From Papio anubis (taxonomy: Eukaryota; Chordata; Mammalia; Primates; Cercopithecidae): a stretch of DNA of 64,000 bases. Below the pieces are notes generated by a model, which had not been told where the DNA came from, made no database searches, and saw only the letters and a list, made by a program, of their open reading frames with translations. The position numbers and the translations under genes are program-made. The stretch's first letter is position 1. Each line of letters begins with the position of its first letter. The stretch spans positions 1 through 64,000 of the forward strand of contig NW_022161757.1 in the NCBI RefSeq assembly GCF_008728515.1, given 5' to 3'. Shown here piece by piece: positions 11,340 to 22,020 of the stretch.

Positions 11340-11940
11340 GTCTAGGATTGCTTGTTTGGAAACCACAGTATAATGACCATTTGCAGAGCCATATTTGTCA
11401 TGCTATTTTGAAGGTTCATTAAAACACCAACTATGCAACTATTGACTAATCCTGTTTTCAGAATTGTGTGACAGAATCTACCAAAGCTGATTATATGAGA
11501 TGACCAAGCAATTCTATTCCTAGATGTATATCCAACACGATTGTGTAAATATGTGCAACAAAAAATATTCTCAAAGAAGATAATAACTGCCCTGTTCATA
11601 AAGCCCTAAATTGGAAACAATCCCAACGATGACTATTGTAATATTCAAATGGTGGCATACTATATAGCAACAACATGTTTGTTGAGCAAAAGAAGCCTAA
11701 TACAAAGAATATATACTGCATGGCTTAATTTATATGAAGTTCAAAACTAGGCAAAATTATGGTATTTGAAATCAGAATAGTGGTTATTTCTGGAGCACAG
11801 GAAGAAAGGGCAAACGGTTTTCTGGGATGCTGGAGTTTCTTGATCAGAGTATTGGTTATAAAACTGTTCATTTTGTGATAATTATTATGGACTTATTATC
11901 TGTGTACTTGTCTACATTTATATTTCAGTAAAAACAAAGT
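11340..11940 (+). mobile_element. L1 3'-end fragment (L1M-type)
   Basis: Typical L1 3' phrases are present: GACCAAGCAATTCTATTCCT, TTGGAAACAATCCCAACGAT, CTGCATGGCTTAATTTATAT, TGGTTATTTCTGGAGCACAG. Open frames on the other strand are shadows. Confidence 0.7.
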
Positions 11941-11984
11941 CAATATACAAAGATCAATGTCATTCCCATATATCAACAATAGTT

Positions 11985-12286
11985 GGCCGGGCGCGGTGGC
12001 TCACGCCTGTAATCCCAGCACTTTGGGAGGCCGAGGCGGGCAGATCACGAGGTCAGGAGATCGAGACCATCCTGGCTAACATGGTGAAACCCTGTCTCTA
12101 CTAAAAATACAAAAAATTAGCCGGGCATGGTGGTGGGCACCTGTAGTCCCAGCTACTTGGGAGGCTGAAGGAGGAGAATGGTGTGAACCTGGGAGGTGGA
12201 GCTTGCAGTGAGCCAAGATCGTACCACAGCACTCCAGCCTGGGCAACAGAGTGAGACTGTCTCAAAAAACAAACAAACAAACAAAA
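11985..12286 (+). mobile_element. AluY
   Basis: Full-length Alu beginning GGCCGGGCGCGGTGGCTCAC, with a (CAAA)n tail. It sits inside old L1 sequence. Confidence 0.95.
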
Positions 12287-12289
12287 GCC

Positions 12290-12866
12290 AATTAGACACT
12301 GTATTTGGGGGAGAAAGGTACACTTTGTAAGAGTACTTTAGTATAAAACTAATCAGAATCATGTAATGCTTTTTGGAAAACTTCATTGAAGAGTATAAAT
12401 AAGACCTGAACAAATAGAAAGATATACATCACTTTCACAGATGAGAAGACGGTATGACAAAGGTGTCAATCCTACCCCAGATTAATTTATAAATTCCATG
12501 CAATCCCAATAAAAATGCTTCTAAAATTCACATGGAAGAATAAATGTGCAAGAGAGCTAAAGCAAATTTTAAAAGAACAAATGCATAAGAATTCCTTTAT
12601 CAGATAAGAAATATTATAATATCATATTCAAGATGCCCCTAAATTCATATGAAAGAATAAATGAGCAAGAAGAGTTAGGGCAATTTTTTAAAGAACAAAG
12701 ACAAAATATTCCTGATCAAACAGCAAGATATGAAAGTGTAGAAATTTCACAAGAATTCAAAGTCTAAAAATAGACTCATGTATTTAAGAACTTTTAGTCT
12801 ATGATAAATGTGACACCAAGCAGCAGTCAGCCAGAAATTATGTGTCCATGGTGAGGAGAACTAGAG
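12290..12866 (+). mobile_element. L1 ORF2 fragment with internal duplication
   Basis: Continuation of L1-like sequence (TTCCATGCAATCCCAATAAA and ATGTTTAAGAAC-like phrases). The unit GAAGAATAAATGTGCAAGAG at 12535 recurs as GAAAGAATAAATGAGCAAGA at 12651, indicating a tandem duplication of about 115 bases. Confidence 0.55.
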
Positions 12867-13049
12867 CAGAGGCTCCCAACTCCCCTGGCCACAGACCAGT
12901 ACCAGTCCGTGGCCTGTTAGGAACCGGGCTGCACAGCAGGGGTGGGCAGTGGGCGAGCGACAGAAGCTTCATGTGTATTTACTGCTGCTTCCTGTTGCTC
13001 ACATTACTGTCTGAGTTCTGCCTCCTGTCAGATCAACGGTGACGAACGG

Positions 13050-13057
13050 TGACGTCA
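13050..13057. promoter_or_regulatory. CRE-like palindrome within the Charlie3 fossil
   Basis: TGACGTCA is a perfect CREB/ATF half-site pair. It lies in a locally duplicated AACGGTGACG pair that is not part of the family consensus as I remember it. Occupancy is unknown. Confidence 0.35.
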
Positions 13058-13521
13058 GATTCTCATAGGAGAATGAACCCTTTTGTGAACTACGCATATG
13101 AGGGATCTACGTTGCATGCTCCTTATGAGAATCTAATGCTTGATGATCTCAGGTAGAGCTGAGGTGGTGATGCCAGCGCTGGGGAGTGGCTGCAAATACA
13201 GATTAACAATAGCAGAGAGGTTTGACTGCACAGAGACCATAATAAATCAATTGCTTGCAGACTCATATCAAAACCCTATCAGTAAGTAGCAAGTGACACT
13301 TAAGCTGCATCTGGTGGCAGGCTACATAGTGGCAAGTGAGTTGATGTACTTCAGTTTGTACAGCTGCAGCTGATGGCAGGTTTTAAGTCAGAATCTGACG
13401 ATTTTAGTTTGTGCCTGGCCCGCCCATTATCTTATTTACCACTTCCAGCCATGTCTCTTTCCTGCACCGTGCACTTTCTCAGTCACAGTTTTGGTAAGCC
13501 CATTAGCTAACCCTAGCCAAA

Positions 13522-15812
13522 ATGAGTAAAAAACAAACTTCGCTGGAGAGTTTCTTTGAAAAGGGAGAAAGATCCACGATGAGACTGCAGAAGACTTTAA
13601 GGCTGCCAACAAAAAGAAAGCTGCATTTAAAAGAAAATACCAAGAGTCCTACTTAAAATGCCAGTTCATTACAACAGGTGATTCACATTCTCCAAGCTCA
13701 CTTTGTATAATATGTAGCAAGTGGCTGTGTAACAAACCCATGAAGCCTTCTAAACTGCTTTGTCACATGGAGACCAAGCACCCTGCATTAATACTAAGCC
13801 TTTGGAGTTTTTCAAAAGAAAACAATGTGAACATAAAGAATAGAAGCAATTATTGAAGGCTACCACTTCATCAAATGTATCTGCACTGGGAGCATCATTC
13901 TTAGTGCCTAACCACTTTGCTAAAGCTAAGAAGCCCTTTACTATTGGTGAAGAGTTGATCCTGCCTGCTACTAAGGACATTTGTCATGAACTTTTAGGAG
14001 AGGCTGCAGTTCAAAAGGTGGCATGTGTTCCTCTTTTGGGTAGCACCACAACTAGATGAATAGATTAAATATCAGAGGATAATGAGGTACAATTGTTAGA
14101 AAGGATTAATGAGTCACCGTGGTACACAATCCAGGTTGATGAGTCTACTGATGCTGACAACAAAGCAACAATGCTTTTTTGAGTATGATATATTTTTCAG
14201 GAGGATGTGAATGAGGATACATTATATGCACTTTTGTTGCCAACCAGCACCACAGCTGCAGAACTATTCAAGTCTTTGAATGATTACATATCAGGAAAAT
14301 GGAATCAGTCATTTTGCATCGGTATACGCATGGGTGAATCAGTTGCCATGACTGGATGGCATTTTGGTTTCACTAATCAGGTCAAAGAGGTCGCTTCTGA
14401 ATGTGAGTCTATGCACCGTGTCATCCATACAGAAATGATGGCTAGTTGGAAAATGTCACCTGAAGTTAACAACATTTTGCAGTATGTGATTAAAATTATC
14501 AACCATATTATACATGACCTTCACTCACATCTGTTTGCACAGCTCTGTGAGGAGATGGACGCAGAGCACACATGTCTTCTCTTATACACAGAAGTGAGAT
14601 GGCTTTCTAAAGGTAGATCACCGGCCAGAGTTTTCGAGTTAAGAGAGCTGCTGCAGAGATTTCTTTTTAGAAAAACAGTCACCATTGGCGGCACATTTCA
14701 GTGACACAGAATGGGTCACAAAACTTGCTTACTTGTGTGACGTATTCAACCTGCTCAATGAACTCTGTCACTTCAGGGAAGAACAACAACTGTGTTCAAG
14801 TTGGCAGATAAAGTGGCTGCTTTCAAAGCTAAACTGGAATCGTGGGGGTGACAAATGAACACTGGGATTTCTGACATTTCAAACATTAGCAGAGATTTTG
14901 AAAGAGACTGAGCCAGGGTCTTCTTTCTCCCAGCTGGTGCATGATCACCTATCTCAGCTTTCCAGAGATTTTGAGCATTACTTCCTGTATTAGTCAGGGT
15001 TCTCTAGAAGGACAGAACTAATGGAATATATATATACACATATATACATATGCACACATATATATACACATATATATATGTAAAGGGGAGTTCATTAAGT
15101 ATTGACTCACACTATCACAAGGTCCCACAATAGGCCATCTGCAGGCTGAGGAGCGAGGAGAGCCAGTCCAAGTTCTAAAACTGAAGAACTTGGAGTCCGA
15201 TGTTCGAGGGCAGGAAGCATCCAGTACAGGAGAAAGATTTAGGCTGGGAGGCTAGGCCAGTCTCTTTTCACATTTTTCTGCCTGCTTATATTCTAGCCAA
15301 GCTGGCAGCTGATTAGATTGTGCCCACCCAGATTAAGGGTGGGTCTGCCTTTCCCAGTCCACTGACTCAAATGTTAATCTCCTTTGGCAACACCCTCATA
15401 CACACACCAAGGATAAATAATTGTATCCTCCAATCCAATCAAGTTGACACTCAGTATTAACCATCACACTTCCCATCCACAAAAGACAGAATGGATCTGT
15501 GACCCATTTGTGAATAAGCCAGGTGAATCCACTTTGTCCATGCTAGAAGAGGATCAACTGCTTGATATTGCAAATGGCGGTGGCCTTAAAAGTATGTTTG
15601 AGACAACTTCAAATCTCCATACGTTCTCGATTAAAGTCAAGGCGGAATATCCTGAGATTGCCACAAAAGTACTGAAAAGTCTCCTTTCATTTTCAACATC
15701 CTATCTTTGTGAGGCAGGATTTTCCGCAGTAACAGCAACCAAAATGAGATTACAGAATCCACTGGACATAAGGAACACACCTTGGATGTCACTGTGTCTC
15801 ATCACCGTCTAG
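13522..15812 (+). pseudogene. Fossil hAT transposase gene
   Basis: The disrupted reading frame of the Charlie3-like element. Order of remnants: N-terminal start at 13522; a BED-type zinc-finger region around 13650-13790 (CIICSKWLCNKPMKPSKLLCHMETKHP spread over these positions has the paired Cys and His); an intact block of 165 codons at 14207-14704; and, after the LTR, a block of 122 codons at 15444-15812 with the hAT C-terminal motif. The first 12 codons of that last block come from the LTR and not the transposase. Domesticated genes such as the ZBED family are related, but this copy is a broken pseudogene. Confidence 0.8.
14986..15468 (+). mobile_element. Solo LTR inserted in the hAT transposase (MaLR-like)
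   Basis: The insert starts TGTATTAGTCAGGGTTCTCT and ends AACCATCACA. It is bounded by a 5-base duplication, CTTCC, at 14981-14985 and 15469-15473. The TG...CA ends and 5-base duplication indicate an LTR, and the beginning resembles ERVL-MaLR LTRs. It includes a (TA/CA)-rich microsatellite at 15027-15080. Transposase coding sequence resumes directly after it. No internal retroviral sequence is present. Confidence 0.7.
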
Positions 15813-15947
15813 TTGCAGGACTGTCTAGTTGCAGGAAAACAAGCTCAGGGCTCCCACTGATTCTACATTATGGTGAGTTGTATAATTCTACGTAACTACA
15901 ATGTTATAATAATAGAAATAAAGTGCAGAATAAATGAAACGTGCTTG

Positions 15948-16499
15948 AATCCTTAAGTATACACAGTCATATAATTCATAGAAGTATATACAACTTAAAA
16001 GCAGAGGCTTTTAAGTTGAAGACAGGTAAAACATGTTTTTAAAAAACACACAAAATAGTATTTTGCTATGAATACATAAAGATACATGTAAATGCAAATA
16101 AAAAGAATTTAAAGAGTACACGCCGCATTGGTAATAGTGGAAAAATACCTACTCGGAGAAAAGAAATGGGACCAAGTATTTCTTCGCTATAACTAAAAAA
16201 AGAAAAAGAAAAAAAGGACAATATATATGTCGTTTGTGAATTTAACTTTTTAAATGACAACACTAAAAGGACAGAATGGATTAGTTAATATGCTGATCTG
16301 TGGTTATGGATGTTGTCTGGTTTGGAAACGTGGATTTAGAAGTCATCAGCACATAGATAAATTGCCCTGGGGAGGAGGAAGAAGGGAGGGGAGGCACATT
16401 AATGTTAGGAGGGCCATGTAAAGTTATTTTCCAGTTTGCTGCATCACAAGCAGCAGTAGGGTTAAGTAACACAGAAACTGTTACGCCTCTTGCCTACAA
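15948..16499. other. SHC4 intron upstream of EID1
   Basis: AT-rich sequence without an identified repeat. It forms the transition between the hAT fossil and the EID1 promoter. Confidence 0.5.
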
Positions 16500-16740
16500 G
16501 GTCCCTAGATACCAAGTTCGAATCGACGGAAACGTAGCTCAAAAAGCGACGCCCACACCCCGGGAAAAACATTGAGCTACGCCAACCACAGTGGCGCGCC
16601 AAGCAGGAGGCGGTACCTGAGGACCACGCCTGCGCGCGGGGTTACGCAAGCGCGCAGCCTTTGCGCACGCGCACAAACGCACGGCCGCGCAGCATCTATC
16701 TTGCTGGAAGCTTTTTGCCAGAGGTTGAGCGGTTTGCATA
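16500..16740 (+). promoter_or_regulatory. EID1: EID1 promoter and 5' UTR, CpG-rich
   Basis: Base composition changes sharply from AT-rich intron to GC- and CpG-rich sequence at about 16.5 kb and stays so through the EID1 coding region. CpGs occur in runs such as GCGCGCGGGG and CGCACGCGCAC. No TATA box is visible, as expected for a housekeeping-type CpG promoter. The transcription start cannot be fixed from sequence alone but probably lies within the 150 bases before the ATG. The long antisense open frame here is a by-product of the GC content. Confidence 0.75.
16662..16673. promoter_or_regulatory. NRF1 site in the EID1 promoter
   Basis: TGCGCACGCGCA matches the NRF1 consensus YGCGCAYGCGCR at all 12 positions and is nearly self-complementary. 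It lies 68 bases before the EID1 ATG, in the usual range for NRF1 in CpG-island promoters. Confidence 0.7.
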
Positions 16741-17307
16741 ATGTCGGAAATGGCCGAGTTGTCAGAGCTGTATGAAGAGAGCAGTGACCTGCAAATGGAT
16801 GTGATGCCTGGCGAGGGTGACCTACCGCAGATGGAGGTAGGCAGCGGGAGCCGGGAGCTATCCCTGCGTCCCTCCCGCAGCGGGGCCCCGCCACAGCTCG
16901 AGGAGGAAGGCCCAATGGAGGAGGAGGAGGCCCAGCCAATGGCGGCGCCAGAGGGGAAACGGAGCCTTGCTAACGGGCCCAACGCTGGGGAGCAGCCAGG
17001 CCAGGTGGCGGGCGCAGACTTCGAGAGCGAGGACGAGGGCGAGGAATTTGATGACTGGGAGGACGACTACGACTATCCCGAAGAGGAGCAGCTTAGTGGT
17101 GCCGGCTACAGAGTAGCAGCAGCTCTTGAAGAAGCCGACAAGATGTTTCTGAGAACAAGAGAAGCAGCCCTGGATGGCGGGTTTCAGATGCATTATGAGA
17201 AGACCCCGTTTGATCAGTTAGCTTTTATCGAAGAGCTTTTTTCACTGATGGTTGTCAATCGTCTGACCGAAGAACTCGGCTGTGATGAGATTATTGATAG
17301 AGAGTAG
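16741..17307 (+). CDS. EID1: EID1, EP300-interacting inhibitor of differentiation 1
   Basis: This single-exon gene encodes 188 residues plus stop. EID1 is a nuclear protein that binds p300/CBP and inhibits its acetyltransferase activity. It also binds the RB pocket and blocks MyoD-type differentiation programmes. Visible parts: a short N-terminal segment rich in Glu, Ser and Met (1-30); a low-complexity Pro/Glu region (about 40-65); a strongly acidic stretch (about 93-118) with FESEDEGEEFDDWEDDYDY; and a C-terminal conserved region ending in the RB-binding LxCxE motif LGCDE at residues 179-183. The chosen ATG is the first in the frame after the GC-rich leader and gives the known N-terminus MSEMAELSELYEESSD. 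Human EID1 is 187 residues as I recall, so this copy appears one longer in the proline region near residue 49. The gene is intronless and lies antisense in an SHC4 intron. Confidence 0.96.
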   Translation: MSEMAELSELYEESSDLQMDVMPGEGDLPQMEVGSGSRELSLRPSRSGAPPQLEEEGPMEEEEAQPMAAPEGKRSLANGPNAGEQPGQVAGADFESEDEGEEFDDWEDDYDYPEEEQLSGAGYRVAAALEEADKMFLRTREAALDGGFQMHYEKTPFDQLAFIEELFSLMVVNRLTEELGCDEIIDRE

Positions 17308-18390
17308 TTACATGCTGTTAAAAGAGGAGGAAACTACTTGAGGAGGGACCCAACTTTCCGCTATCTTTTGGGTTCATTCCAAATAGTTTTGTGCCATTGA
17401 AAAACTTGACCTTCAAAAAAATTTGTTTTTCAGAATAGAAGACAATAGGACAGTGACTGCACAGTTGTGAAAAAGGAGGAGAATCATTAAAGAAAAAGGA
17501 AAAAAGATTTTAAGACTGTTGAAATCTGTTATCAAGAATGTCCTAAAACACCTATGGCTTTGACTTTGTTATTGATCCAGATTATTTTCCTTGCATTGGG
17601 GAAAATATCTTTCGTATTTGTTTGCTGTAAAGATGGTTTTGCAAGAATAAGTCATGACCAAGACAAACTGCCAATACAAGAGCCCACTGATATTAATTAT
17701 ATAATGAGAAAAAATGTATCCAACTAGGACACATATCTTTTGAGTTATTTGGACTGAAAGTTTAAGAAAACTTGGGAAATTCTATTTTGTGATCTAGTCA
17801 AGCCATAGTTATCAAAGGCTAAATTTTCAGTGTAAGATAAATGAAGTATTCTTCATTATTCCAAAAGGATGAGTAAACTCAAAGATGTATCACGTGTGCT
17901 CTGTATCTTAAGATGTGTTTCCAAGAGCGTCTGAAATTTTGTTTGTACATGTATCTTGATCATTTATAAAGCCACTGTGATCTATAAATCAAGAAAATTC
18001 ATTGTCATAACCATTTTTAAAAGTCAAAAATTAAGACATCTTTAATTAAAAACTTTCAAATCTAGACACTAAATGTGTGTGAATGTACAATGAAACCATT
18101 GCTCACGCTGTTATATACTAGAGAAATTTTGTTTTGCTTGCTGTTTTAATTTGACAGGTGAAATACTTTAGTTGAACTTCATATTGTAAGAACTGTTAAT
18201 AAAAAGTTGTCAAGTAAAAAGCCCTATATCTAAAAAGACTTTATGAACAGTTATTCTATCAACTTTTAAAGGTTTTAAACCTACCCAGAAATTACTTTGG
18301 TATCTGAAGTTTCCCTCTGTCTCCTCCTCTAATTAAGCTTGTTATTTGTTATGCACCAGCATTGGAGATAATAAAATTTCTTGTTCTGTG
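17308..18390 (+). other. EID1: EID1 3' UTR with two poly(A) signals
   Basis: About 1.1 kb of AT-rich, repeat-free sequence follows the EID1 stop codon. AATAAA hexamers occur at 18198-18203 and 18370-18375. The second is followed by the GT/T-rich TTCTTGTTCTGTGTATTTTG, a plausible downstream element, so the mRNA likely ends near 18390, with an alternative end near 18220. The absence of Alu, MIR or L1 copies here contrasts with both sides. Confidence 0.6.
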
Positions 18391-19399
18391 TATTTTGTTT
18401 GGCTAATAATATTGCATACATACTTTATACTAGTTTTTATTGTATGTGTTAACCAGTATTAAGGGAAAATAATCCAGCTTCAGCTATCTAATTCACAAAT
18501 TAATTTCTGGAAATTAAACTTTGTAAATTAAGTTTTTGCCCTACAAGAATTTGCTGGTCTAGGAAAACCTGCCCTATCAATGAGTATGTTGCCATGGTTA
18601 CCTTACTAAGATGCTGAGGTTCTAGGAGAGTAATGATTACATCAGAAGGCTATGTTCAGCAAAATGAGTGTATCAGCAGGTTTTATCATGATCAGTAAAA
18701 AGGTTCCAGATGCTTCTGCTCCATTATAGCAGTAAAGAACGAATATCCAATGCAACAGGACAATTCAGAGCCTTATTTATTTTATGGTCATCCTGCCTTT
18801 TGGGAGAGAGATCTGTAAAAGATAGGACTGTGACAAGGATGATCAGAATTGTTCAGACACTAGCTGGGTTGGGAGGGAGAGATGGTGGAAGTAAAGTGTT
18901 GGTTCTTAGACTTCTTAATCCTACCACTTCCACTGCTATCTCAATTAGCCTGTAGCTACGGTCAGATGAGTGTGGATAGATAATTAATTTCATGCGTGAT
19001 GTAAATTAGTTTGGATGGGGGTATGCTAGTGCACAATAAACTGGCTGGTTGTATTTACCTCCAGATGTTTATCTTTACTAGGAAAGGTAAACTCTTGGGA
19101 AAAAAAAATCTGACGTCCACAAACTAGAAGGTTGTGATTCTGTTTCTCTCTGGGACTAAGTAGGGCACAAGAGTTGGGGGTGGGAAACACTCCCTGTTAC
19201 ATCTGAAGGCCCATCTTAGGGAGAAAAACCTGGGCTCTGCAATTGGCTCGGTTGTTTTTCAGTCTTAAAAATAGGCAGTAAGCTGAGAGACAATGAAAAT
19301 TGTAAATACTTATTTGTATTTATTGAGGATAGAAAATTAACATTTTAACACCCCTTTTAGGGGTGTAAAATCATTTGTATTTCCTTTACATGCAGTTAC
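18391..19399. other. SHC4 intron downstream of EID1
   Basis: No recognisable repeat or exon. An 81-codon plus-strand frame at 18710-18955 shows no known motif and is probably chance. Confidence 0.45.
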
Positions 19400-19550
19400 C
19401 ACAGACAAACCAGACTACTTGGTTAAAATTTGGGTTCTACTATTTGTTAGCTCAGTAACTGGGAAATTAATCTCTCGGGCTTGGGTCCTGAACTGAAAAT
19501 AGGGACAATTGGATGTACCTTACAAATTGTGAGGACTAAATGAAGATGTG
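19400..19550 (+). mobile_element. MIR fragment
   Basis: Degraded MIR order: TTTGGGTTCTACTATTTGTT, CTCAGTAACTGGGAAATTAA, then TTGTGAGGACTAAATGAAG. Confidence 0.6.
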
Positions 19551-19557
19551 TGTGAGA

Positions 19558-19601
<44 letters not shown>
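19551..19601. repeat. (TG)n microsatellite
   Basis: TG run with a few interruptions, enclosed by an 11-base inverted repeat (TAAATGAAGAT at 19538-19548 and ATCTTCATTTA at 19602-19612). Confidence 0.9.
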
Positions 19602-19603
<2 letters not shown>

Positions 19604-19619
19604 CTTCATTTAAGGGAAC

Positions 19620-21770
19620 TAGAGAAAGGAGTTCTGGGGAAATTCTAACTGATTTTGCAAGATAGGGGATTTAAAGAAGCTTTTGAGTACACAGTGTGAT
19701 TAGGGAGAGTTTTGCAAATTTATCCATATGTATTACAAATGTTCGCTTAGATCAGATATCCCATGTTGGCTATCTTCAGGCCACAGATCTATTTTGTTTG
19801 GTTCATGCTTATAATTTTAAGAGACCAACATCTCAGTACAGAGATAGCAGCTAAAAATCTAGATTCTTACCTTTTTATTATTATTTTTTTAAAGTAAAAG
19901 ATCTGGGAGCCTTTGACCTATAGACCTATGTAGCCAAAAACCAAACAGACAAAAAAGCAAACAAACAAACAAAAACATCTGATTCACCTTTAGACAAGGA
20001 AGGTGTTCTGTTTGCCAAGTGTCAGTGTTATCTCCCCAACATAGAGGCCAGGTAGCACTTGATATTTATCATTGGGCTTGCACCATTGTTTTTTCTTGTG
20101 TTTGCACAGCTTGCGTTACCTACTTGGCCTCTAAATATCTCAAGTTGCCTCTCCTTGTAGAGACTAAAGGATGTCTCAGTTTTTGCCTGTTTTACCTTAA
20201 CTCTATTACCCTTCTGAATTCAGTATCTGTTAGAGTTGTAGAAATCAGTAAAGAATTAGTGGGAGTGTGAGCTACTGAGACTGACGTTTTTGCTTGAGGC
20301 CCTAAAATACTATATTAAAGTATGTCAATAAAGTCTGTCGCTTGAATTTTGAAACAAGGAAATACCTATAACTTACCCTTGCAAAAGTGTATTTTCCCAT
20401 CCTGAAATATGGTAATATTTAAAAATTGCAAGCATTACATGTTTAATATTTTCTGCCTCTGGAGGTTTGTAAAATATTTTCTGGGAACGAATGGTTATAT
20501 TCTTGATGTTCTCAGTGACCAAAGATAAATGTGAACTATCTGTTCCATAAATGCTATCATCTATGAATATATCCATAAACTTGAACCTTTGTTTTTAGTC
20601 CAAAGTATATCTTAGAAATTAAGTGGGGATGGGGAAAGCATTAATATTTCTTTGTATTTATTTTAGAACTTCCAGTGGTAGCGTTAAGGATTTAATTAAT
20701 CCTTTTCTTGTGCTGTATCCACAAAGTCTCTAATCTTCGCTGTGTTCATTTCTTAAACATTTTAGTTGCCTTTCTCACAAGACATAAAGCTTCTTGAGTT
20801 GAGGCCTCTACAGTGGCACATCTCTCCCACCTTCCAGCCATTTCCCCTAGGCCTGCAGAAAAGCTCAAAATAGTTACTAAAAATCAGCCCTCAGGTCTGA
20901 GATAAATGAGATCTTAACTTTGGTCCCCACTCCAGCAGTGGGCTGAATACAACCCCGTTCCATGGCACCAGTGCAGAAAAGATGTGGATTACTTTAAAAG
21001 GCACATCATATTACTACAGTTACTGGTAATGAAAATCACCCATTTTCCTCACCTCTGTTTTGCCTGAAAGGTTATGGATGGGTAGTAATACTTTGCCCTA
21101 AAGAAGGGTACTGAAGGGGAAAGAGAGACTGAGAATAAACTCTGCCCCACCACATACACCACAATCCCATTCTTCATAAATTCCTCATTCATTTCAGGAA
21201 CCCCACAGAAAGGGTCATCTTAAAAAATGATCATTAGATTCTACCCAAAAGGCTGTCATTATGATGGCTTCAGCTTTGCCCACTCTTCCTCCCTTACAAA
21301 ACTCCGAGATAATCTGAGGGCTCCTCTACTTAGTGAGATTTCATAACTAAAAGCATTGAACTTTCGTAGTACCATCCGTGTGAATGAAAACTAAAAATAA
21401 ATTTTGCATCTACATATGTACTGAAGTCGAAATGTCAGAATGACTGAATGAATGTTTTACCACTCATATGTGTCATGTCTTCCAAGCACAGCCCAAAATG
21501 TTATGCTCTCTTTACACCAATAGCATCACCACTCTTGGAAGATCAACCAGGACCCAACTAGACAAGAATTTACTTGTAACTGTTTCATGTTAGCACTTTT
21601 CCTCTAAGGTGTTGTATACTACTGCTTAAACAGTGTATTTTATTCTGTTTTTTAATTTAGAAAATAAAATAGCCCTCAAAACCTGTACTTATATGTTACT
21701 GATAATTTTATAATCTTATAATATGTTCTTCCTATTAAGTACTGAGTATATGAAAAGGTCTCTGAGAATA
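19620..21770. other. SHC4 intron, no recognised element
   Basis: About 2.1 kb with no Alu, L1 or clear MIR and no convincing open frame. Much of it is probably unique sequence or repeats too old to recognise by eye. Confidence 0.45.
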
Positions 21771-21779
21771 TTTGAGTAA

Positions 21780-22020
21780 ATAATAATAATAGGTATTATG
21801 TGACTGGCACACACTATATAATTTACATCTATTATCTCATTGAATCCTCTAAACAGACCTATGAGACACTTAAAATCCATCCTCTCAGAAACCTTATAAA
21901 TAAGTACCATAATCCTCATTTCACTGATGAAGAAAACTGAAGCCCAGAGTAGTAGAGTCACTTGCTAGTAAGTGGCAAAGCCAGCATTTCAACCCATATG
22001 TAACCTCAGAGCTTTTAGCA
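21780..22020 (-). mobile_element. MIR
   Basis: Long reversed MIR: TATTATCTCATTGAATCCTC, TAATCCTCATTTCACTGATG, GAAGCCCAGAG and GCTAGTAAGTGGCAAAGCCA are all in the right order. Confidence 0.85.

Larger units (their letters stand above)
12867..15947 (+). mobile_element. Charlie3-like hAT DNA transposon, inactive
   Basis: The left end, CAGAGGCTCCCAACTCCCCT, and the following GGCCTGTTAGGAACCGGGCT match the MER1/Charlie3 terminal consensus. The coding region starts with ATG at 13522 (MSKKQTSLESFFEKGERST) and continues in several frames to about 15830. Recognisable hAT transposase parts include the residues around TGWHFGFTNQVKEVASECES and LLLYTEVRWLSKG (14207-14704), and the C-terminal dimerisation region with SYLCEAGFSAVTATKMRL. 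Frameshifts and stops break the frame at least near 13660, 14060, 14180 and 14705, and a solo LTR splits it at 14986-15468. The right terminal repeat is missing: the match stops after GTGCTTGAATCC. Mobilisation is impossible from this copy. Confidence 0.85.

Noticed and set aside
14207..14704. Possible live domesticated transposase gene (ZBED-like)
   Set aside because: The block is open, but the same element has stops and frameshifts on both sides and a solo LTR in the coding region.
16539..16982. Antisense open frame of 147 codons over the EID1 promoter and start
   Set aside because: It lies in CpG-rich sequence where stops are rare, it overlaps EID1 on the opposite strand, and the product is low complexity with no known motif.
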